Shown here: positions 37,940 to 51,600 of the stretch, piece after piece
Position numbering within the stretch: position 1 is the stretch's first letter
Layout of the letters: each line of letters opens with the position of its first letter
DNA from: Otis tarda
Taxonomy: Eukaryota > Chordata > Aves > Otidiformes > Otididae
Assembly: GCA_026413225.1 (NCBI GenBank)
Contig: CM048554.1
Coordinates: 89,693,963 to 89,757,962, forward strand
DNA length: 64,000 nucleotides
Direction of reading: 5' to 3'
Made by a program: the position numbers and the translations under genes
The notes under the pieces: generated by a model
The model's database searches: none
Seen by the model: only the letters and a program-made list of their open reading frames with translations
What the model was told of the DNA's origin: nothing

Positions 37940-37975
37940 ATCTATGATTCTATGATTTTATGAATCTATGAATCT
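37940..37975 (+). repeat. CR1-tail-like octamer array without a CR1 body
   Basis: TCTATGATTCTATGATTTTATG and related units resemble the ATTCTATG repeat that terminates CR1 elements, but the upstream sequence is not CR1. It could be an extremely truncated insertion or an independent microsatellite. Confidence 0.6.
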
Positions 37976-37990
37976 GACAGCAGACAGAGT

Positions 37991-38052
37991 GAATCATTAT
38001 TGAACAGTAGAAGTCAGGGTTGAATCAATATCGAATAATAGAACTCAGGGTT
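37991..38052. repeat. Diverged 31-bp tandem duplication
   Basis: Two units beginning GAATCAWTAT and ending TCAGGGTT lie head to tail with a handful of substitutions. Confidence 0.8.
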
Positions 38053-41000
38053 GAAACTGTGTTAAATTATCTGATCTGCTCCTTTGCCAGGATCAGATTG
38101 TTTTCTAGTGTGTATTCCCTGCAGTTAGTTCCAGGCTTGTTTTAGATTTCTATCTCAGGGCCATGGGCTTCAAAGCTGTCATTTAGAAAGACTGCACACT
38201 TATGTGAAAAAGAATATTTAGTAACAGTAAGAAATAAAGCACTAAAAATCCAGAAGTCATTTGAAATGGTGCAAACTTTTACGTTTTACTACAGAAAACA
38301 GGCAAAAAGAGGTGGAGGAGTCCCTTTCTTTGAAATTCAAAATGGCTTAGGGCTGAGATGAGCTTAACTTTATCTGCACTTAGGCACTTTAAAAAGCTTA
38401 CCCAAAGCTGTTCAAATGCCTGAAGAATTCGAACACTGGCCACTCTAAGATATCTCTGTATCACAAGCGTCAGTACCTAGGTTGTGTTTCATCAGGGCTT
38501 TTCAAAGCTTACATCTTGGAAATATGCTGACTACGGTTGCCATTGATACTTGAATCCTCCCACAGATCTTCCCTCTCAACTATAACTGAAGCATGACAGA
38601 AACTATATTAGAAACTGAATATTCCATTATACCCTCTTGCTCAATATTCCTTTGAAAATGCGGATACTGGCCACCAAAAGATAGTAGAAAAGTAGTTTGA
38701 GGCAGTGTATGTGCTTCTACCCCCGTAACTGCTGGAACTGCATTTCCTTTCCTAGGCAGCCTCCTCTGCTCCAATGCTGAGCCTAAGGATGTGAACGCAT
38801 GAGAAACTGAAGACCCATGGGGACCATATTAACAGACGTCCATCACATCGACATCATTAGGTACTGAAAGGAAGAGTTAGGTGCAATTGTGCTGTTCTCC
38901 TTTGTTAAAGGAGTAAAAGCATCTTACCTTATACAACCTCTAGATGAAGAATGGAAAAAGCCTTCACGAGATTCCTACCTCCTCTGCCTTTATCTATCAC
39001 ATCTCCATCCACATGCAACAAAGCAGACGACTTTAAGCATTCACGTTGTATTGCAACAAAAATAAAAATATTTTAGAGACTGCAAATACACTGCAGACTA
39101 GACCAATAAGTAGAAACAGGGAGACAGCTCTGTCAAATAGAATTATTTCAGAAACTCCAAAAGATTAAAAAAATACAACAGATTAAAAAATATTGAGAGC
39201 TATTTTAAGACTGTAAACAATAATAAAAAAAAAAAAACTGTAGCATGCTTTTGAGAAATGCAGGCATTTAAACCTTCCAGTGCTGAGGAAAGTTAGACTT
39301 TTACTGCTGGTCAGGTCTGTTCAATTGAAACATTTCCAACAATAAAATATATGACCCCTGACTTTACAGAATACATATTAGTTCACCTTGAAAAGCATAA
39401 GTTGGGAATGAGAACTAAAAAAGGCTATGTTACCAAGGCAGAATGGTTTGATTAAGATTATTCTCCCCAGGAAAAACAATGTCCAACAGGAAGAGTGAAT
39501 GATTTAACTTTATCAGTTAGATTAATCTTTCTGTGTATCAAGATGTGCTCCAAGAAAAGACAAATCAGAAATATTATAAAAAAAATGCATTAAGTAGGCA
39601 ATGACATCTTTTATAAAAGAAAAGTCTTTCTTGGTTAATGGTGACTGAAAAAAAAATCTCCTTTACTTTACAAATTCAGTATTTTTAAATTACCAAGGTC
39701 TTTCTAAATCTATATTTTTAAATTTTATTTTTCTGTATAAAATTAACCTGAGACCTGAAAGCTGGTTCTCAGACCTAAAAATGATCTGTCTGTCTCCTAC
39801 GTAACCCCTTCCTGTTGTTTCCTCTTTCAGATGCTTCTGCAGGTGATGGATAAAGAGATGCGAGGTTTAGCAGGGGGAATTGCATCCTGAACTGCTGAGT
39901 GTGGCTGGAGAGCGAGAAGCCCAGGCCACAGAACTCCCCCAGACCCCTTGTACCACTCAAGGGATGGCTACAGTCAGGCCCTGGCTACTCGGACCGGTCA
40001 GCGTTACTCTGTGTGTCCTGGTCAATCACAGAGCAATATTAATCATCGTAGAAGTATCTCATTTATGTTTTGAAAACAGAAACCCCAAATTAAAGATTAG
40101 TACAATATTACTCAGGATTAAACAGCAGTGCACACACTGTCGAGATCTTCAGATGGTGTAAATGAGCACAGCACACTTCAGTATTGCCTTCAGTATTGCA
40201 ACAGGGACTCTATCAGATCAGTATTTAAAGCTGCTTCTGCAAGCACCCTACATTACACTACAAGATCAGTATTTCCACTAACTATTAAAGGCTACCTAAA
40301 ATCATATTTATTTTATCAGTAAGTATTCAGGAAAATAAACTGAGTTCTGAAATAGGAGGTAATTTAATGATGATGAATTTGTTGCAACGAAAAAAAGATA
40401 AAAGAAATACCTTTGTATCCGCTTCTGCTTACATCATCTCTGAGACTAATTGACAGATTAAAGATAGCTGTTGAAGCAGGCAAAGCCTGTTAGTATGAAA
40501 TTACTTCCTCAATGAAAAGGTGCCAGTGTTAACATTTTCCATAAAAGTAGCAGGTGATAAAAGACAACTGTGTGTAACAACTTCAATACCTTTTATTTTG
40601 GGGCTGTAAGAGTACCTATTTCCTGAGGAAGAAAAAGTACCTGTATGGAGTAAAACTGGCTACAGCCAGTCTACACAGAATGCAACTGACAAGTAGTGAT
40701 GACAATTCATCGTGTCTAGGCAATTGCATTGAAATGACTCAGGAAGGAGTTACGAATTCTCCATGTGATAGCTGAAAATCACTGAGGTGTTTTCTTAAAT
40801 TGCCTAAGGTGAATCTCTTTTCCATATTAGACACAAAGCTTACCAGATAGAAATGAACAGAAGAGGTCTTTATTACTATCTGGAGTAATCAAAGGGCTAC
40901 TGGAGGAATTTCTATTCTTGTCTAGCTCTCTGTTTTCATCATTTTTTAAATAAATATTGAAATATATTTCTTTATCTGAAGAGTTTGCAGAAATACTACT

Positions 41001-41551
41001 ATATTCCAGATTTTTAATTTCCTACGTTAATTTCTCCTCAAGGTTTGAAAAAACTTTAAAGAAAGAAAGGAGAAAAAAAAAAAAAGACAAAAACAAGAGC
41101 TGTGATTTTGGGCTCTTCTCCTCCCCCAGAATGCTGTCACTAAGTGCCTGAAGCATGCCATGGAAGTATCGGCCTTGCACCAAGCCAGATGAAGCCCTGA
41201 TTTATACCATGAGGATGTGCACAGCTAATCACATAATGAGGGGGTGTGCTGTGCTATGTGTCAGGTTGGAGGAAGGGAGAATCAGATGCTCCAAACAGTA
41301 GAATCCCGATACTTACATCCTGCACCCATTTTCTGTCTCGTTCTTGCTGGTGGTCATAACCAAAGGGGACATCCGTGACCTCTTCTTGGATTAGAGCATT
41401 TTAGATGTTCAGTTTTAAATTTAATGAATCACTTGAAATAAGGATACATGAGCTATTTTCAAAAGCACCTAGACATTTGACTTTCACTGAAAGTCAAAAT
41501 ACTTAGGTTTGTGAAGCCAGGGACTTCATGCGACACTGGCATTTATTTAAA

Positions 41552-41800
41552 TCATAGAATCGTAGAACGATTAGGGCTGGAAGGGACCTTTAAGAGTCGT
41601 CTAGTCCAACCTCCCTGCAAGGAGCAGCGACATCTCCAACCAGATCAGGTTGCTCAGAGCCCCATCCAACCTGGCCTTGAATGTTTCCAGGGATGGGGCA
41701 TCCACCACCTCTCTGGGCAACCTGTTCCAGTGTTCCACCACCCTCATTGTAAAATATTTTTCTAATGTCTAACCTGAATCTACCTCCTTCTATTTTAAAA
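41552..41800 (-). mobile_element. CR1 LINE 3' terminal fragment (antisense)
   Basis: It starts TCATAGAATCGTAGAACG and continues with GGGCTGGAAGGGACC, CATCTCCAACCAGATCAGG and CCATCCAACCTGGCCTTGAA, ending in the reversed end of ORF2 near CTACCTCCTTCTATTTTAAAA. A short run of AATACCCTG-like units follows. Confidence 0.93.
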
Positions 41801-44605
41801 GAGCATCAAGTGTGTAAATACCCTGAAATACCCTGTAAATACCCTCCTAAAGCTCCACAAGCTTTGTTGACCTCACTGAATTTTTTTTTCTATTTATGCC
41901 AGTTGTTAATTTGACCCATTTGAATGTATGCAACATCCACGTTACAGGGAGAGTTTTTTAATGTGACATAATACCCAGAGCTTCAAATGCTAGGTGCTCT
42001 GAAATCAGTGAAAGCTTTGGTTTAATTGGGGCAAGAGTATTTCTGCTGCACATTTTCACTGTGGTAATACACATTTTTAAAAGGGTAACAGAGTGACCTT
42101 TTGTAGCAGACTCTCATGTACTGCAGGGACATTCTCAAAATCATTAAGCTCTGCTTAAGTAGAACTCCACAACAACTACCAGCAAAGCTCCAGGTAACAT
42201 GCTATTAAACGTTCTTCCTTTACAACAGTATCTCTTCTGCTCAACCCACCTTCCTCACTTTTACTGACTAAAAATTACACAGCTAAATCATCCCTTGTGC
42301 TCAAGGGGAAAACACAGGCAGTTCCAGAGGCTAAGTCCTCATGTCGTCTAAAACCTTGAGTTTAGGATTAGCTGAATCACCACCAGGAAGTGCCTGTTTC
42401 TCTCCATTAATTCCGCAGTTACTTACCTGGCCTGCTGAGACTCAGATATCCATCTTTTAGTGGCTTAAGTTAGGGCAGATAAATTGTGTCCTGAGCAAAT
42501 GTGCCTCCCTCAGTCTGTGCCACATGCTCGTTGTTATCGTCCTTCATTGCATTGTGCTGTGAAAGCTTCAGCATCAATCTGGATGTTATTTTGACAACAC
42601 TGACCCCACATACGTCTCTTACGTAGCCAGCTGTCTTTAGTTTAACTTCTGTTCACTTTGAAACTATGTACAAACCATCTACATTTTATTAGAATTGGTC
42701 TCCAAAGAATTAACTTTTTCCATAGTAAATTCCCCGCTGGCAGACAAGGAGGAAATACGTAATAAGCTGAGACTTTTAGCTCTTGCCACCTCCCATATTC
42801 TCAGGCTCAGAAGCCTGAGAAACTTTACATCACTTTTATTATGTTCCTGTCATTTCTTTTACTCTAATGTTCTGTCATACAAAACTGTACTAAGAGATCC
42901 AATAGGTTTGAAAATAAGTGAAAATCTATCTTTTGCATGCAGTTGGAGACAAAACCCATAGGTCCATCAAAGTCTACAATCCCATACAGACCTGAACTTT
43001 GGATCTGAATCTGAACTCAATGCCTGGACCTCTTCTGCATGAACAGACAAGATAAGGCTCTGAATCTAAATACATTCAGAACCAAAATTAGATCTAGTCA
43101 TCTGTTTTGAATGGTCAGTCTAGATAGAAAGAAAATTGTTCAGCAATGACAGAAAACCTTGTCTATTTTTCACAAACCACTCTCTAAGAGATTTCAGCTG
43201 ACAAGTTATGCATAACAATATGTCTGGATTGCATATTGGAAAGCAGTATGGAGGTACTGAGCTTGCTTTGACAAAGCTACCTCAGTGTCAAAGCAGAGTT
43301 GAGGCAGCAGCATGTAGATGAGTGCAAACTAATTTGCCCTTCAATTACTCTAAAAGGTGGATTAGGCCATGTTGAGCTCTGTGTTGTCACAACTGGAATG
43401 CTTCTAGCATGGCAGCTTGCTCGGGTGTCTACGCATAAACACTGTGGCTGAGTATTAGCAATGCCTGGGGTTCCCGATGGGTGAGGCAGGAAAGAGAAAC
43501 TATGTGGCAAGGCCGACACAGGACTCAGGCTTGAAGCAGAGATGGGAAAGCTGAAATGAAGCAGTCATTTGGTTCACGTAAGGGAACTTGTAATGATGCA
43601 AACACTTCAAGTGGCTCAAATGAGATCTGTACAGTGCTTTTCACAGGAATATCCAGCTCCTGAATATGCTAAAAGTTATGGCAGCTATATTAAAAAAAAA
43701 AGATAATTTTACAGTGGAAGGGTACAATAAGAGAAAAAAAAGGATAATTGTTAGGTTGAAATAGAATGTGTCAGGCAAAAATAGTTAAACAGATTCTAAA
43801 TTGGATGAGTGTCTTCCAGCAGTGCCTCACTTATATTGCAATTACAAATACGAAAAGATATTTGAACTCAGTTTAATTACTGTAACATAGAAGATCTGGC
43901 AAGGCAGGGCCTTTTTCTTGTAGATATTAAATGTGAAATGTGAGAAAGCTTAACAAAAATATAAATATTAAGCTAGCATAATTTTAGTGTTTTGATCTCA
44001 TTTCTCCCTCTCAGAAGCATTTTTCAGATGCCGCCCCCTAAGGCGGATGATTCATAGCACTCGGTGCAGGAATCTCAGCTTTGTCATTTTAAAGAGATCC
44101 CCCCCTTCCCCCCCCCCCCAATTTGCTCTTCTTCTGTTTACATAGAAAAGATAATGCTTTCAATCATGAAAAAAAAAAAAAAGTTCTTACTGCCTCAGGA
44201 TACACTCTAGTAAGAAATATTTGCATGGGGGAAGGCTTATTTGCCTTTTCAGAGGGTCGAGTCAGCTTGCTGTGGGGCCGCATTTTGCTGCTGGCACATT
44301 TGCATTTCTTCATTTACGCTTGCTAAGTCCCAGTCTTCTCACTGCTCCTGGTCACCCTTCCCACCACTGTCACCTAGGCACACCACTGTGTGCTGAGTAA
44401 TGGAATGGATTTGTGTTCATTTACTTTTCTTTGGTGCTTCTCTTGTCAGTGTCAGAAAAGTAGAGATTTTGCTCCTGTCTCAACCTGTGCAGCAGGATAA
44501 ATGCTTTATCTTTGTCCAAACAGAGGCTGAATGGTCAGGTCAACATTCAACAAAATAGTGTGTTCACAGATATGGTGCGCAGCACCATGGAAGGTTTACC
44601 TTTAT
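41801..44605. other. Unique non-coding stretch
   Basis: No gene recognised. It contains a C-rich tract at 44099-44119 and A-runs near 43692-43701 and 44168-44182. Frames are under 90 codons with no domain. Confidence 0.55.
44099..44119. repeat. Poly(C) tract
   Basis: About 21 pyrimidines, nearly all C with a TT interruption. Confidence 0.9.
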
Positions 44606-45693
44606 TATAGAATACTCAGGGTGGGAAGGGACCTTTGAAGGTCATCTAGTTCAACCCCCCTGCACGGAGCAGTGACATCTCCAACCAGATCAGGTTGCTC
44701 AGAGCCCCATCCAACCTGGCCTTGAATGTTTCCAGGGATGGGGCATCTGCCACCTCTCTGGGCAAACTCTTCCAGTGTTCCACTATCCTCAGTGTAAGAA
44801 AAAATTTCCTGATATCTAGTCTGAACCTACTTCCCCCTATTTTAAAACCATTACCTCTTGTCCTATCCCAACAGGCCCTGCTGAAGATTTTCTCCCTGTC
44901 TTTCTTATAAGCCCCCTTTAGGTACTGTAAGACCGCAATAACGTCTCCATGGAGCCTCCTCTTCTCCAGGCTGAACAACCCCAACTCTTTCAGCCTGTCC
45001 TCCTAGGAGAGGTGCTCCAGCCCTCTCATCATCTTCATGGCCCTCCTCTGGACTCATTCCAACAGGTCTACATTCTTCTCGCGTTAGGGGCTCCAGAGCT
45101 GGACACAGTACTCCAGGTGGGGTCTCACCAGAGTGGAGTAGAGGGGGAGAATCACCTCACTTGACCTGCTAGCCACGCTTCTTTTGATGCAGCCCAAGAT
45201 GCAGTTGGTTTTCTGGGCTGCAAGAGCACATTGACAGCTCATGTTGAGCTTCTCATTTACCATCACTCCCAAGGCCTTCTCCTCAGGGCTCCTCTTGATC
45301 CATTCTTAACTATTCTATGATTCTATGATTCATTCTCCACCCAGCCTGTATGTGTGCCTGGGATTGCCCTGACCGATGTGTAGGACCTTGCACTTGACCT
45401 TGTTGAACCTCATGAGGTTCTCACGGGCCCACCTCTCCAGCCTGTCAAGGTCCCTCTAGATAACGTCCCTCCCCTCCAGCATGTCGACCGCACCACACAG
45501 CTTGGTGTCATCAGTGAACTTGCTGATGGTGCACTCTATCCCACTGTCCATGTTGCTGACAAAGATGTTAAATAGGGCTGGTTCCAATACCGACCCCTGA
45601 GGAATGCCACTTGTCACCAGTTTCCACTTGGACATCAAGCCGTTGACCACAACTCTTTGAGTGCAGCCATCCAGCCAATTCCTTATCCACCAA
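44606..45693 (-). mobile_element. CR1 LINE fragment (antisense) with a small nested insertion
   Basis: It runs in reverse from the CR1 3' end (TTATAGAATACTCAGGGTGGG) through the C-terminal ORF2 region to the reverse transcriptase segment near CCAATTCCTTATCCACC. Minus frames show [20 protein letters not shown] and [13 protein letters not shown], so the catalytic pair region is present as FTDD in place of FADD, an inactivating-type change. Stops and shifts break the frame. A 24-bp insert at 45307-45330 interrupts it. Confidence 0.95.
45307..45330 (+). mobile_element. Candidate 24-bp CR1 3'-tail insertion inside a CR1
   Basis: The insert contains TATTCTATGATTCTATGATT, like a sense CR1 terminus, within an antisense CR1. 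It is flanked by CATTCT at 45301-45306 and 45331-45336. Removing the insert and one CATTCT restores normal CR1 sequence (TTGATCCATTCTCCACCCAG). A miniature target-primed insertion with a 6-bp duplication is one reading; template slippage is another. Confidence 0.55.
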
Positions 45694-48600
45694 CTGGTTT
45701 AATTTCTTAACAATGTCATACAAATAGTTTCAGCAGCCCACACGCAGCTTCCTTTTCAGCTTCTTATGACTGTAATTGACATTTAGTCTTTCCACATTTG
45801 AGAGTGATTCATTTCCTACAGCCCACCTGCACAGCGAGGATTAGGACTGTGCACAGTACATATCTGGCATTGCTTTGATGGGTTATGAAACAGGGGATAG
45901 GATACAACTGGTTAAACTTGGACACTTTCTTCTTATGTGAGTTTGGGAGCAGGGATTTGATAATAGGCAGTTTGTGCCCCACAGACAGACTAAGGAGTAG
46001 ATTGCTTTTGAGTTTGGCACCCTGTCCTCACTACCTAACATAACAGTGAGGCCTGTAGTCTTTTGGGAGAAGACATTTGAACAGGCTTTCAGATGTAAGG
46101 CTGTGGCTAATAAGGAAATCTCACTAGTTTTCCATGCACCTTTTCAAGGAACATATAGCCAGTACATCAATGCTCATGAAGCTTGTAGAGCACATACATA
46201 TAAGAGGAAAAATTTCTAGTTTTCCATTTTCACAGCAGATTTCATTGCACACTTAAAAACACTGAGAGAAAGACCTTAGCCAAACTTCCTATATTGTTCC
46301 TAAATCAAGCAGTTCAGCATATGTACCAGTAGGAGTGTAAGCATTATCCAAAATGGACTTAGCTAGCCGATACCATTTGATGCAGTTATACCAGCTCTAT
46401 ATAGAGCCTGAGTCCCAACAAGTAGTACAATTTCTTACTTGTCCACTTAGCCCTTGGGTTTTTCATTGACACTGAATATCTGAGGCTGCATTGGTGTTTC
46501 CTTTTCATAACACTTACTTCAGCTGGAGAAGGGGAATCTCACTGAACAAGTTAATTTAGAAAGGCATTTCTAGGACATTTTTCACACATTCTTCTGCTCT
46601 TCACATGACCAGAGCAATCCTGAAAACCAGAAAACCATCAAAGGGTCACTCTGATTTTATATTCAGCAGCTATGCCCAGAGCAGGCTCCACGAAGACTTA
46701 TTACAACACCTGCCATATAACTGCATGGTGAGGCATGCATATCCATTTGTCACTCACTTCTTAACTCGTAAGTGTTCATCAACACCCAAGCACCACAGCA
46801 CACTCCCTGTGAAAGTACTCTAGTGACTGAGTTTGGCTCCAGACCATGAATAGCTCCCCGTTTCCATGTGAATATGGTTGTTCAACAACACAGTACATAA
46901 TCAGCAGTCCACAGATAGAGTTGTACTATCTCCATCCACCTCCAGATAGATGCTGGTGACAACCACTATGTAAAATCAATAGCTTCAGATTTTGCTGTTG
47001 CCTATGTATTGTCCCATCACCCCTCTTTAAAGCACATTAGCGTGCATCTTGTGAAGCTAGTTTTGAGAAGTAAGAAGGGTGTAGGGACTGTGAAAGATTC
47101 ATGTCAGGTTCATCATGCAGCCCTGTGGTTTATCTATAACTGTAGTTTCACATACAGCAGATGTTAACATGTACATAGTAAAAACATTTTCAAATGGACT
47201 AGTACTCATTACCGCTCTTTTAAAAAATGGGTAATTTTGTAACATATTGACATTCCAAAGCCAGTATTCAGAAGTAAAATATCTGTAAAACAAGTCAGAT
47301 TTGAATCTGCAGAAAACTAGGCAAGTCATGTCAACAGTCTCCATGAAGAGTAACTTTGCACTTCTTTAAACAGTCAGTGCCAGAACCAGCTCCTTTTGAA
47401 AAGCTGTACAACATCAACATGAAGCCAAGAAGTGTCAATGAAAATGATTTCCCAATTTGTTGCTGGAGACTATGCTGGCACTGTTGGCATTACTTGGTAA
47501 CTTAAAAGTTCAGAAATGACACCTTGGAATAAATGACTTTCACACAATAATATACACAACAGAGATTTTAATTTATAAAGTGAAGCACATCAGAGATCAT
47601 TCAACCAGCAGCAAAGACAAAGAGGTATTGCAGTAAACAGTTTGATGCTTCCAGAAGACTACAAGACCAAAGACAGGACTCCTAAATACCAGTTCCTATC
47701 CTGCACAGGAACAAAGGAAGAAAATGAACTCAACTCATGTTCATTGTATTAAGTTGATTTTTTTTGCAGTAGAAAATCTATGTAGTCAACTACAAAGCTG
47801 CCCACATCTTTAAAGAAAACTTTTTCCAAAAGCCAACCTACCTGACTGCTGAAACAGAGACCTTTCTGATTCTTCTGCATTGATTACCGGCAGTCCCAGG
47901 GCCTGTGCAGGGTGAAAATAGGCTGAAGCAAGCGTGACCACCACTGGCATATGGCAGAGCCTCAGCAGGGCTGGGTGAGTCCCGCTGCAGCTCCCCCTTG
48001 CACATCAGGAGCTGGCCCAACACCTCTCCTGGCCAGACTGGCACAGCACCAGCTTCATCCTGTTCAGCATCTCTTCTCTCATGCCCCTTGCCTCCAAGTA
48101 TCTCCTGGTGGTTGCTTACTCCACACAATGATGCTACCTACCATTTCTTCTTCGTCTGAATGGCCAACGGACTTCACGGGGCCCTGCAAGTCCTAATGGA
48201 AGCAGTAACCTACTGACAATACTTTACTATGAATATAGTCAGCCTTGTTTCCCCAGACTTTGGAAAACAAAATAAAAAAAAAAGTGTTTTGACTCACAGT
48301 TCAAATTCCCTCGCTTCTCCTAGTGCTAAAAGCTGTTTGTGTAACCTTTCTGCATTGGCCACCATTTTCGTAGTTCTTTTCTATAGAGTCAGTCAGGAGA
48401 AACCACTCTGTCTGAAGCAAGTCATAGTTATTAGAAGAGAGGCTCTATGATTTATTTGCAAATATTTTACGTGACAAGCAGTTGGTCCAACTCCTTAGTT
48501 TTAACTCTTAGAAGTATTTATTTTCTACGGAATCTGCTACAAACAAATTAATACAAGTATTGTATTAAAACCTTGAGAATTAAAGCAAAATTAAATTTCC

Positions 48601-51600
48601 ACTCCTGGCAATCCTATTTATATGAGCTAATTTGAGACAGTAAATGAATGAGGAAAAATACTAACAAAAAATCCTCTGGCATTTACTTAAGGGTCCTACA
48701 TGGAAGCAACCCAGCTTTCTAGCAATAGAGAACTTAAAAATAGAATTTTTCAATTCTTTACATCCTTATAGGATCATTTATTTTGGCAGTCAGCTTGGAA
48801 TGATGAAAGAGTTCTCATTTCTGTTTTCAGTGGATTAAGAAAACTGAGTTTTGATGTGCAAATAGGAACTGTTGTGCTTTAGTTTTCTGTGCATTGCACC
48901 TTTACTTCTGAAAGTGCTCTGCCATCATCAAACACAGATATCTGGGAAAAAGAACTAGAACAGAAATAAAGAAATCTAAATAATGGCCACTGCAAACTGT
49001 TGGAAAGCAGCATAACAGAGACATGCTCTCTTGGGGAGCACCGGAGTGCTTTTTTCTCTCAAATTAAAATTAAAGTTCATTCCTACTGAAAGTGGGGTTA
49101 TTTTTGTGCACAGATAAACATAACACCCAACCTCTCATAGGATTTCACCTCACATCTGCAGGGCAGTGTCATGTCATATGGAGGTAGTCAAGACAGAAGG
49201 CTCTCCAGGATATCTGAGAGGCAGTTAAGCTTTTAAAAATTATGTTAATTTGGATGTTGTCAAACGTTAAAAAGACAGAAAAGATTAAACTCAAATGATT
49301 AAAAGCTAGCAGGAAAAATTTCCCAAGTGTAAGAACTCTCAGGATTGATAATGTTCCTTCAAGGACTGCTGCGACTAGTTAAAAGGTCGAGCTCCAAGCT
49401 GTCTGGCTGCCATCTCACTTCCAGACCAGCCCCGCTTTGAAGGCACCCTGCTGAAGCTGCATTTCCAGCTAGCTGAGAAGCCCATTCACAACAGCTTACT
49501 TTGGGAATTATTGATTTCCAGACTGGACAGAGAATTTACAAACCCACAGCCAGAGCTCTTGAAGGTCCAAGTCAGGAACAGTACAACAGCCTTCTTGAAC
49601 TGTGTCAAAGACAGCTCCCTTTTAGCACGTCTGTCTTCATCCAGCCCTCGTCCAACAGCAGCTTATCTCCTCCAGGCTGGGTGAGGAAGAAGCAGCTGTA
49701 CGTGCTGGCCATGGGTGCAAACAGTCACTTCCAGTCCTGGAGGGATGGAGCCACTGCAAGCTCTTAAAGGCAGCCTGCTTTTCTCTTCCCAATGTGCTCC
49801 CTTTCAGCAGCTTCTGACGCCTTCCCCACTGGAGGGACTGAGCTGCTGGCTACTGACAAACACATCACAACCCTGTGCGATTCTGAGTCCTTGGGGGCTC
49901 AGGACACACGATTCAGTGACCCATTGTGAGGGAGCAATTGCATCAGATTTTTGTATAAATACTTCATTTTAGCACCCACTACATTCTAGAGGAGCCAGTT
50001 TATGCACGCATTGTAATAAGTGTCCTTCTGGGGAATATTGTCAGTCATTTAGTCACAGCTCTTTCTCACACCTGTGAGCAAAGGTGCACGCACCACTTAA
50101 ACCTTCTACTGACTGATTCTCCAGTACATCCCAAAATACTTGCGGTAGTATCTCTTAGATGCAAAAGTTGTGTGGAATTTTTTTCCCAAACATATAATAA
50201 ATACTTTTTCCACATTCTAGCTCCCACTTGTTTCAATACTGCTAAAAATTAAAGGGATTCTGAGCAAACAAAAACTATTGTAATCATGAGGCATTCTACT
50301 TTGAGCCTGATTTTCAATCACCTTAAGTTTCCCATAACATCATTTGAAATTATGACGTTGGAGGGCTCTTGGAACTAGAGCCCTGAATGACTGTCAGGAG
50401 TGCAGAGACACAACTAACTAGAGATCCACTCATAAAAGCTCTCTTCAATAGAGGTTTCTGATATTTCCAAATTTTTGGTGAAATGAGTAATGAAGTTTGC
50501 TCCAGTTTTACAGGATAGGCTGTGAGACCACACACAAAAAAATGGGGCCCTGCGAAACTTTGACTCCAGAGTAACCTGCACAAAGCCACCCTCTCTAGTA
50601 GTGCTGGGGTCCTGGGGTCGTCGTTTCTTTGGCAGACTGGGAGCTGAGGGAGCAAGAAGAGCAAACAAGAAGACCTCCCTAAAATCCTTTCCCATATTAC
50701 TGAAGGATTCATGAACACGGAGAGTATGATTTTTCAGTTTTAACAAACTGTCAGATTGTATTTCCCTCAAATCTTCCTGATCTGATACAGAAATAATCGT
50801 TGCAATGCAAATTTGTTGTAGAAGGCTGGAAGCAATCCTTTAGTTCAATTAGCATAATTTTTTTAACCACAACTTACCCAATCTCTTATTCAATTCCTAT
50901 AAATGTTCATATCTCCAGCCAACACATTAGCTGGCAGGATTCCTTTTTACCATGGAGGTAATCACAGAGACAGGCTAGGGGATGGGAAAAAAAAAAATAA
51001 ATTATTGAACATACAATTAAAATGAAACCATGTCTAGCCACAGAAATGTCTGCATGTAATAGAATCATCATTTTCCACTTCTAACAAAGCACAAAACGGT
51101 GCAGGCTACTTTGATAGCAATGTCAGTAACATTGGTTGCAACACGTAACCTGGCCAGTGTCATGGCAGAGAGGAACTTGCTCAATGCATGTTCAGCTGCT
51201 GAGCTCAGACCAGATGTAACAACGTGCTCTTGGTCTCCCACAAACACCCCACCTGTGAAAGGTGCCAAGACATTCCCGCAGTCATGAGGATCAAGCAATA
51301 CCAAGAATGGATTGTGAAATTATTAGTTATATAACACACTTTTCACTCTCATGAGAAAACGGTGATATTAATATTTGTAAAGGAGGAAGTGTTACAGGCT
51401 TGTAGTCTGAACAACTGCAAAGAAATTCACTTCTCTGGAGTTCTTAGTTTCTAGTCTACTTTGTTAAATACTCTGATTTTTTTTTCCCCCTCAGAAATGA
51501 ATACCCACTCACTTAAAACCCTTAAAATGCCTTAAAATTCTGGGCTCAGGATCTCTTGTTATTTCCTGTTGTTATTGACCTGCCTTGTGTAGCATGCCTG

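Larger units (their letters stand above)
31568..41551. other. Long unique AT-rich non-coding stretch
   Basis: No gene recognised over about 10 kb. It contains poly(A) tracts at 37278-37299 (22 A) and 37445-37458, an orphan CR1-tail-like octamer run at 37940-37975, a diverged 31-bp tandem duplication at 37991-38052, and an exon-like Cys-rich frame near 32111-32220. Remaining frames are under about 101 codons. Confidence 0.55.

Noticed and set aside
47838..48196. Overlapping frames on both strands near 48 kb as a gene
   Set aside because: They reflect a locally GC-richer composition, with no domain and no supporting splice structure.
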